Below are positions 56,101-64,000 of a stretch of 64,000 nucleotides of DNA, one piece after another (the first letter of the stretch is position 1; the number at the start of each line of letters is the position of its first letter). Under the pieces are notes generated by a model, which was not told where the DNA came from, made no database searches, and saw only the letters and a program-made list of their open reading frames with translations. A program made the position numbers and the translations under genes. The DNA comes from Haematococcus lacustris. Its lineage: Eukaryota > Chlorophyta > Chlorophyceae > Chlamydomonadales > Haematococcaceae. Location: positions 9,362,246-9,426,245 of the forward strand of contig JASKMD010000014.1 of the NCBI GenBank assembly GCA_030144725.1. The letters are read 5' to 3'.

Positions 56101-57786
56101 CCGACCCCCTCTACCCACCAGGTGGGGGCCTGTGGCCAGCGCTGTGGGGTGTGCGCCCCCCCCGGGCAGCGGGCGAACCGGAGGTGGCAGCGGTGGCTGA
56201 TGGGGCCCTCAGGGAGCTGGAGCTCAAGTGGGAGGCCAGCGTGCAGCAGGTGGCAGGCCAGGGGGCAGCGGGGGAGCGGGAGCAGCAGGGCAGGGATGTG
56301 GAGGAGCGGCTCCCCGAGGAGGTGCAGGGCAGCCAACCGCCTCGCTGGCTTGACACCTCCGCCAGGGCGCACCAGCGACCCTCGCCGCAGATGAGGGCGG
56401 CCCAGCAGGCTGAGCGGCAGCTGGAGGCCCAGCAGCGGCGTGGGGGCAGGCAGCCAGTTGCTCAGCCCGCCCCCCGGGCCGACACCGCGGACCAGCTGGC
56501 TGTGGGTGTTCAGGCGGGCCAGCCGTGTGCGAAGGTGTGGAAGGAGCTGCTAGACCCCACCCTCCGTCGGGAGCATGTCATCGTGGCCTGGCGGGTGCTT
56601 CACGCCAGCCTCATGGTGGGGGCCTTGTGGGGCCACATCCTCAAGGGTACGGCTGCCCCGGGCTCTTCCGCCTGCCGCTTCTGCCAGCCGGGGCACTTGG
56701 AGACCCTCACCCACGCCTTCCTGACCTGCCCCGCCGTGGTCCCAGCCTGGGAGTGGGTGCTGGACGTGTACGGCCGCCTCACAGGCACCCGCCCCCCCTC
56801 AGGCGACGCCATGCTGCTCCTCAGTGGGCGCCCCACCCGCGGCGAGGCCCCCCCCTTTCAGCCCCCTGACAGCCTGCTGTGGCTGCGGCTGCGCGTTGCC
56901 TACCTGGGCGCAGTGTGGCGCCTCCGCAGCTCAGGAGCCGCTACAGCCCTGCAGCCACAACAGGTGGCGAGGCGGGTCGTGGAGGAGGTCATCTCCACCC
57001 TCACCACGGCCGTCAAGCGGGACTGGCATCGGGTGGGGAGGGACATCCGCGTGGGCCTCTGCGGCGCTGTGCCCTCCACCTGGTTCAGGGGAAAGGACCC
57101 GGAGCTGGACGCTGCCCACTTCGACCAGCTGTGGCCCGAGGCGTCGGGGGGCTGGTTTGCCAAGCAGCCCAGGAGGGAGCGGAGGGGAGGGCAGGAGGGG
57201 GCAGAGGGGAGGGTTGGGGCAGGAGGAGTGGAGGAGGAGAGGGCAGCAGGGAGGCCTAGGCATGGGGAGGGCAGGGCGCAGGGGGGGGGAGAGCTAGTGG
57301 TTCGCCTCTCCTTGTTGTGGCCCGTCCCCTTCCCCGTCGAGCCAGCCTGAGCTTCAGGGTTGCTGGTGGGGGCTTAGGGCGTTCGGTGGGTGGGGTGGGC
57401 TAGGCTTCGGGGGGCTGTCTGGGTGTAAGGGTCTTGGTATGAGCGTTGGGGGTAGGGTTCTCGGTTTCAGGTCGAGGGGCGGAACTTAGGCTCGTGTGGG
57501 TAGTTTTGTGGGGAGGGTATGGGGAGGGTCTGGGGAGGTGAGCTAGGGTGGAGGGCGTTGGTGTGGGGGAGTGTCTTGACGTTGTCCTAGGGAGTTGCTT
57601 GGGTTGTTTGGACCTTTGCATGTGGGGTGTGGACCTTTGCTTGGGGTGTGTGGACCGCTGTGTTTGGGTGGGGTGCTTGGGGCTCGTGTATGGGGGAACC
57701 TTGTTTTGTAGTAGTCTTCTCTTTTCATCTTTTCTTTAGTGTCACTCTCTCTCTTGTAATGCTCCTCCATCAAAAAAAAAAAAAAA
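53193..57786 (+). mobile_element. LINE A with ORF1 fused to ORF2 C-terminus (internal deletion)
   Basis: 5'UTR from 53193, ORF1 from ATG 54065 with one extra A near 54567 that creates a stop in that frame. At 55625 the ORF1 repeat region (CAGCGCACCTCAGTTGG) jumps to ORF2 C-terminal sequence (GGCCCCTAGGGGCTTTCTGG), which stays open to 57350. 3'UTR and a 15-bp poly(A) follow. A long shifted frame (54045-57350) runs across the junction. The jump coincides with the breakpoint of the 7.77-kb tandem duplication. Confidence 0.8.
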
Positions 57787-59238
57787 CGACCAGGGGGCAG
57801 CGGGGGAGCGGGAACAGCAGGGCAGGGATGTGGAGGTGCGGCTCACCGAGGAGGTGCAGGGCAGCCAACCGCCTCGCTGGCTTGACACCTCCGCCAGGGC
57901 GCACCAGCGACCCTCGCCGCAGATGAGGGCGGCCCAGCAGGCTGAGCGGCAGCTGGAGGCCCACCAGCGGCGTGGGGGCAGGCGGCCACTTGCTCAGCCC
58001 GCCCTCCGGGCCGACACCGTGGACCAGCTGGCTGTGGGTGTTCAGGCGGGCCAGCCGTGTGCGAAGGTGTGGAAGGAGCTGCTAGACCCCACCCTCCGTC
58101 GGGAGCATGTCATCGTGGCCTGGCGGGTGCTTCATGCCAGCCTCATGGTGGGGGCCTTGTGGGGCCACATCCTCAAGGGTACGGCTGCCCCGGGCTCTTC
58201 CGCCTGCCGCTTCTGCCAGCCGGGGCACCTGGATACTCTAACCCACGCCTTCCTGGCCTGCCCCGCCGTGGTCCCAGCCTGGGAGTGGGTGTTGGACGTG
58301 TACGGCCGCCTCACAGGCACCCGGCCCCCCTCGGGCGACGCCATGCTGCTCCTCAGTGGGCGCCCCACCCGCGGCGAGGCCCCCCCCTTCCAGCCCCCTG
58401 ACAGCCTGTTGTGGCTGCGGCTGCGCGTGGCCTATCTATCTACCCTCACCACGGCCGTCAAGCGTGCCTGGCATCGGGTGGGGAGGGACATCCGGGTGGG
58501 CCTCTGCGGCGCTGTGCCCTCCACCTGGTTCAAGGGCAAGGACCCGGAGCTGGACGCTGCCCATTTCGACCAGCTATGGCCCGAGGCGTCGGGGGGCTGG
58601 TTTGCCAAGCAGCCTAGGAGGGAGCGGAAGGGAGGGCAGGAGGGGGCAGAGGGGAGGGTTGGGAGGAGTGGAGGAGGAGAGGGCAGCAAGGAGGCCTAGG
58701 AAGGGGGGGGGGCAGGGCGCAGGGGGGGGGAGAGCTGTTTGTTCGCCTCTCCTTGCAGTGGCCCGTCCCCTACCCCGTCGAGCCAGCCTGAGCTGCAGGG
58801 TTGCTGCTTGGGGCTTCGTGCGTTCTGTGGGTGGGGTGGGCTAGGCCTCGGGGGTTTGTCTGGGTGTCAGGGGAGCGGGGGCTTAGTTGGTCTTGGTCTG
58901 GGTGTTGGGGGGTAGGGTTTAAGGCCTCAGGTCGAGGGGCTGGGCTTAGGCTCGTGTGAATAGTTTTGTGGGGAGGGTCTGGGGAGGTGTGTAGAGCTAG
59001 GGTGGAGGGCGTTGGTGTGGGGGAGTGTCTTGACGTTGTCCTTGGGAGGGGGTTGCTTGAGTTGTGTGGACCTTTGCTTGGGTTGTGTGGACCTTTGCTT
59101 GGGGTGTGTGGACCGCTGTGTTTGGGTGGGATGCTTGGGGGATCGTGTAAGGGGGAGCCTTGTTTAATGTTGTCTTCTTTTTCCTTCTTTTCTTCAGTCA
59201 CTCTCACTCTCTTGTAATGCTCTTCCTTAGAGAAAAAA
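57787..59238 (+). mobile_element. LINE B: second copy of 50022-51472
   Basis: Same content as 50022-51472 at +7766, nearly identical base for base, same poly(A)-to-ORF2 entry site and same GAGAAAAAA tail. Confidence 0.88.
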
Positions 59239-60959
59239 CCTCCCCACCTGGGCCTGCTGGAGTACCTGCAGCAGCGGGGCAGCCCAGCCTGGTTGTTGTT
59301 GCTGGACCTGGCGGGGGCCTATGGCAACGTGTCCTGGGGCTTGCTCCAGGACACAATGGAGGCGATGGGGTTCTGCCGGGAGGGGCATGTGCGCTGGTCT
59401 CAGCTGCTGCACCGGGGTGCCACGAGCCAGGTGCTGCTCAACGGCCACCTCACCGACAGCTTCCCCCTTGGGTCGGCGCTGTTGCGGGGCAGCGGGGCCT
59501 CCCCGCTCTGCTGGTGCATCGTGTTCTAGCCGCTGGTCAGCTACCTCAGCTCGCTCCAGCTGGCAGGCCGCATCAGCACCCCCACCATCCCCTCCAGCCC
59601 TCTGGCCATGCACAGGGCCGCCCTTACCCCCGCGCTCCCCTCCAAGGAGTATGCGGACGACCTCACCATCGTGGTGCTCGGTCGGGTAAGAGACGGGAAG
59701 GTGGTAGGGGAGGCCCTGGGCCTGTTCCGCGCCGCTGGGGGCCCTGCGCTGAATTTGAGCACGAGCTCAGCCCTGCCGTGCGCCCAGCCAGAGCCCGGGC
59801 TGGGTAGCCAGGGGGGCTCGGGCCCCGAGGGGGCAGGGAGGGGAGGTCGGGGGGGGGAAGGGGGGAAAGGGGCGGTCAGGGGAAGGCGGGCGAACAGGGG
59901 CTAGGGGGTGGGCTGGGGGAAGGTGGCGGGCAAGGGCAGCAGCAGGGCGGGCGGGAGCAGGGTGGGGAGAAGGAGCCGGAGGTGGTCATCCCAGCTGTCC
60001 GAGCGGGGGTGCCAGTGCGCCACCTGGGGGTCCCTCTTGGGGCGGCCTCCTACGCTGCCACCAGCGAGGCCGCCTTCGGGGGGGCGGCCGCGGCCATGAT
60101 GGCAGCCTCCCTCCCTTGGCGACCCCAAGGCCTCAACCTCTTGGGGCGGGTACAGGTGGCCCAGCAGTGCCTGGCCTCCAAGTCCATCTACCAAATGGCC
60201 TTTGTGCAAGCCTCCACTCCTCTGGCGCAGGCCATGGCCTTGGCTGTCTATCGCTTTGTGGCAGCCTCAGACCTGCCCCAGGAGCGCAGCCCCAACAACA
60301 ACCGCCTCTACTCTAGCAAGGCCATCTGCGTGATGCCCCGGGGGGAGGGAGGGGTGGGGCTTCCCGACCTGGGGGTCACCAGCATGGCCATGGTGGCGAA
60401 GATGCTGGCCCAGCTCTGGTCGCCCAGGGTTCGACCCTGGCAGCCTCTGACCCACAGCCTGCTGGCAGACCCCTCCCACGGCCTCAGCATGTGGGTCATC
60501 ACCGACCCCACCGCCCCCCCCTCGCGAGGCATCAGCCCGCGGATGCAAGCTCACGTGGCGGCCCTGGCTGAGCTCAAGCTGTTCCGTGCGGTGCCCCCCG
60601 CTAGCCAGTCCTTCTTCTCGGTGCTGGCGGAGCCGCTGTGGTACAACGCGCAAGTCCGCATGAACTCAGTAGCTAGTGAGGCAGCAGCTCAGCAGGGTTG
60701 GACCCACGTCCGCCACGTGAGGGAAACCCTCCACAGCCCCCAGCTGGAGGGGGAGGCCCGTTGGGCTGCGGACCTGGTCAGGGCTTGCCTCCCCGAGCCC
60801 TGGCAGGGCAAGGTGGACCGCTTGCAGCCTCCACAGCCGGAGTGGGAGTGCCTGAGGGTTGGGCCAGGGGTGGGGTTTGTGATGCGGCGCACCCCCATGC
60901 TCCAGCTCTGCCACTGGGTGGGCCCCAACAACCGCCTCTACCCCCTAGACCCCCCAGGG
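59239..60959 (+). mobile_element. LINE B: second copy of 51473-53192
   Basis: Same as 51473-53192 at +7766/7767, including the TAG (59527-59529). The G-run near 60080 has the full length here, so the linker frame 59982-60950 is intact. Confidence 0.88.
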
Positions 60960-63900
60960 CACTTTTCGCCTCTCGCACTTTTCGCCTCTCGCACTTTTCG
61001 CAGCCTGCCGTTTCGCGTGGGTCGCGAGTTAGCGCCTCCCGTTAGCACAGCTAGCGTTTTCGCAGCAGGAGCAGCTGGAGGAGCGTTGTTTCGCAGTTTT
61101 TGTTGCTAAGGCAGCAAGTCGCGAGTTTCAGCCTGCGGAGCAGCTAAACAGCAAGGAGCAGGAGCTGCGTTAAGGTGGTGTGGTCGTCTTTGTCTGTCTG
61201 CTCTCAGCCGCAGCCAGCCGCAGCCAGCCGCCACCAGCCGCCACCAGCCGCCAGCGACCGCCAGCACCGCTTTTGCTCTTTTCGGCTTTCCGCTTCATTA
61301 CGTCTGTCAGGTTTTACGTATGTCAGGTTTTCCGCTTCATTACGTCCGCAGGTGTAACCGCTCCAACCGCCTCCAGCAGCCTTTCCAGCCGCAGGTCCTT
61401 TCCTGCTATCGTTGTGTGCAGCTGCTGTCGCTTCTTGTGCGAACCACAGCCAGCAGTTCGCGGGAGCCTACAGCGATTTCGGTTTCCTGAGGCAACCGCC
61501 TCAACCGCTGCAGCTTCCGCCCAGCTGCCCTTCCCCCACCCTCTTCTCCTTCTCCCCCGCTTCCACCTCCCCCCCGCGTACCTCGCCTTCTGCCGGCGCC
61601 TGTCGCGCCACTGCCAAGGAGACGACAACGGTCGGAGGCCCACCGCCGGGGTTTGCTCCACTGAATTCAGTGCGAGCCGGCGTACCTAAGCACCAAGCCT
61701 AGCCCCCGGGTCAATGGGGGAAGGCTGAGTTAAGTGCTCAAACAGTGCGCTTGACCCTTAGTTTGTGCCCGTCTCAAGCTCGCGTGTTGCCTGCGCCTGT
61801 GGCCCTCCAGGTTGCTTCGGCTTATCGCGTCATGGAGGCCAGCTGCAGATCGCAGCAGCTTGTGCCTGTTTTTCGGCACTTTGCGTGGTCCCGGGCCCCT
61901 CTCTTGTCCCGGGACCCATGCCCTCCCCTTTTTGAGCCCCTGGTCGGCGGGCCCATGGCATGGCTCATGCCAATCGGGCGCGTCGCCAGCAAGGAGCTGC
62001 TGCGGCTCCAACAGCTTAACCCCCTGCTGCCTGCCCCTTATGAAGATGCCTGGGCTCTCGCAGAGACTTGCAGCACAGCCCTGCTGGCTCACAAACAGCG
62101 GCATGGCAGTGCTGTTGCCTCCCTCTCCACCCTCCACACTGCAGGCCACCCCCTCTACAGCTTGGTGGTCGTGCATGATGCAGCCAGCATGGAGGGAAGG
62201 GCCTTGGACTCCCAGTTCATCTCCCAGCCGTGGTTGGAGATGCCTCTCTTTGGCCGGAACGTGCGTGTGCCCGTGGAGCCCATGGACCATGGCCCCCCCC
62301 CCAGGTGCAGTCAAGCTGGTCTTCCACCACAACTACCCCCTGGCGTCTAGGGAGGGTCTGGTAGAGGGGGTGCTCAAGGCAGTGGGGTACAAGGTCAGCC
62401 CGGCCCCAACAGCGGGCTTGCCGGAGGCCCTGGACCTGCACACAGCAATCGTGCTCAGCGAGCGGCTGGGTGCCCATTCCCGCACAAGCAGTTTCTGGGG
62501 GTCGCCTGGAGGTAACGGGGCCATAGTGGAGGCTGTCGTGGTGCCCCCTCTAGGGGACCCAAAGCTAGCCCTGCTGCCTGAGGTGTATGCCACTCCTACT
62601 GGCTGGGGCAAGCTGCAGATCCTGCAGCTGTGGGGGGACACACAGCCTCTGCTCGACCAAGGACCCCCCCCCTGCTCAGGCCCCTGCCCAGCCACCAGGT
62701 GACCCCCCTGCTCCACCTCCCCCGCCTCCCCCTGCCAATCCTCCTCCCCAACCCCCTGCCCAGCCACCAGCCCAGCCTCCTGGTGGACCCCCCGTTCATC
62801 CTCCCCCGCCTCCCCCTGCTCAACCTCCCCCACCTCCCCCTGCTCAACCCCCCCCACCTACCCCTGCCCAGCCACCAGGTGACCCACCTGCTCTATCTCC
62901 CCCTCCACCCCCTGCCCAGCCCCATACCCAACCACCAGGTGACACCCTTGCTCAACCTCCCCCCCCTCCCCCTTTCCATCCTCCTCCTCAGCCCCCTGCC
63001 CAGCTCCCTTCCCAGCCACCTGATGACCCCCTTGCTCTACCTCCTCCACCCCCCCTTGCTCCACCTCCCCCACCTCACCCTGCTCAGCCCCCTACCCAGT
63101 CACCAGGTGACCCCCCAGCTCTACCTCCCCCTCCCTCACCCTCACCCTCCCTCCCTCCCTCCCTCACCCTCCCTCACCCTCCCTCACCCACCCTCACCCT
63201 CCCTCACCCTCCCTCAGCTGCTGCCGCCCCCCTCCAGCGCACCTCAGATGGGGGTGGCACAGCTGGGGATGAGGGGGCCCGGGTGGCGCAGGGCGCCCAG
63301 GTGGCCCAGCAGCGGCAGCAGCACAGCCCCACCTCCCGGGACCCTGACCCTGCCTCAGCTGCTGCCGCCCCCCTCCAGCGCACCTCAGTTGGGGGTGGCA
63401 CGGCTGGGGATGAGGGGGCCCGGGTGGCGCAGGGCGCCCAGGTGGCCCAGCAGCGGCAGCAGCGCAGCCCTACCTCCCGGGACCCTGACCCTGCCTCAGC
63501 TGCTACCGCCCCCCTCAAGCGCACCTCAGATGGGGGTGGCACAGCTGGGGATGAGGGGGCCCGGGTGGCGCAGGGCGCCCAGAGTGCTCAGCAGCAGCAG
63601 ACGCTGCATAGCCCTACCTCCCGGGGCCCTAACCCAGCCTCAGCTGCTGCCGCCCCCCTCCAGCGCACCTCAGTTGGGGGTGGCACGGCTGGGGATGAGG
63701 GGGCCCGGGTGGCGCAGGGCGCCCAGGTGGCCCAGCAGCGGCAGCAGCACAGCCCTACCTCCCGGGACCCTGACCCTGCCTCAGCTGCTACCGCCCCCCT
63801 CCAGCGCACCTCAGATGGGGGTGGCACAGCTGGGGATGAGGGGGCCCGGGTGGCGCAGGGCGCCCAGGTGGCCCAGCAGCAGCAGCAGCAGCACAGCCCT

Positions 63901-64000
63901 GGGGTGGGAGTGGGGGCAGGGAAAGAGGCTGTAGCGGGGGCAGGGGATGAATCAGGGGCTAGAGGGCCAGGGCTCAAGGGTCTCGGGATCAACCCGTCTG
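60960..64000 (+). mobile_element. LINE A 5' part: 5'UTR and ORF1, continuing beyond the window
   Basis: 5'UTR from 60960, ORF1 ATG at 61832. Two extra C in C-runs (near 62300 and 62670) shift the frame relative to the full-length copy. It passes 63391, where the duplicated copy jumps to ORF2, and continues through an expanded 141-bp repeat. No ORF2 within the window. Confidence 0.88.
63215..63900 (+). repeat. 141-bp variable tandem repeat in ORF1 (about 5 units)
   Basis: CAGCTGCT(G/A)CCGCCCCCCT starts at 63215, 63356, 63497, 63641 and 63782 (spacing 141, 141, 144, 141). Each encodes a 47-residue unit with QRTS(D/V)[14 protein letters not shown]. The full-length copy has one unit at about 28275 and a diverged one at about 29015; the copy at 55446 has nearly two. 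Confidence 0.9.

Larger units (their letters stand above)
47868..63391 (+). repeat. tandem segmental duplication, unit about 7.77 kb
   Basis: Unit 1 about 47868-55624, unit 2 about 55625-63391. Landmarks repeat at a constant +7766 to +7768 (51394/59160, 53645/61412, 53978/61745). The part from 50022 on is almost identical. The first about 2 kb of unit 2 matches the unit at 43109-46564 better than its direct partner (TACCCACCAGG, CATCACGTGGCG), so the history includes conversion or a further unit. Confidence 0.75.

Noticed and set aside
1..64000. tRNA or rRNA genes
   Set aside because: Nothing with cloverleaf landmarks or conserved rRNA sequence was noticed on reading both strands; a covariance-model scan would be needed to exclude small RNAs.

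Overview
The window is nuclear DNA of a eukaryote, most likely a GC-rich chlorophyte green alga of the Chlamydomonadales type. Host-like genes on the minus strand have many short introns with GTGAG donors and TGCAG acceptors. Retroelement 3' ends carry the green-algal poly(A) signal TGTAA just before an A-tract. Proteins are rich in Ala, Pro and Gly homopolymers, and minisatellites are abundant. I cannot assign a species. No rRNA, tRNA, CRISPR or bacterial-type operon was seen. Three runs of exactly 500 N (189-688, 22031-22530, 42244-42743) are scaffold gaps of nominal size, so distances across them are not physical.

Left part (1-12078): accessory host DNA. It holds fragments of an acidic protein and a coiled-coil protein around gap 1. 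A 1.7-kb minisatellite (core ACAGGGTCCTG) is preceded by three perfect palindromes made from the same core. An eight-exon minus-strand gene (4673-7763) encodes a proline-rich, coiled-coil protein with a C-terminal domain resembling a 2-oxoglutarate/Fe(II) dioxygenase. A 957-bp element with 25-bp terminal inverted repeats overlaps a small two-exon gene. A second multi-exon gene (9363-12078) has an acidic, NLS-bearing 5' exon cut by a retrotransposon and one intron made mostly of the minisatellite.

Middle (12079-22030): two Ty3/gypsy chromovirus-like copies in direct tandem, sharing a central 305-bp LTR (LTR-gag/pol-LTR-gag/pol). The first is complete; the second runs into gap 2. Gag (CCHC knuckle) and Pol (protease, RT, RNase H, integrase, chromodomain-like tail) are in the same frame, separated by one UAG in both copies.

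Right part (22531-64000): except for a unique, repeat-rich island at 39591-42243, this is a dense nested array of one LINE lineage in two subfamilies, here called A and B, in both orientations. One A copy (26006-36954, about 10.9 kb) is near full length with 5'UTR, ORF1, ORF2 (endonuclease, RT, C-terminal zinc motif), 3'UTR and poly(A). The other copies are truncated and sit inside each other. The nested arrangement is overlaid with a 3.46-kb tandem unit, a 7.77-kb tandem duplication and inverted copies of the same insertion junction. Such self-nested LINE clusters are what Zepp/Zepp-like elements form at centromeres of several green algae, so this region is a candidate centromeric or pericentromeric cluster.
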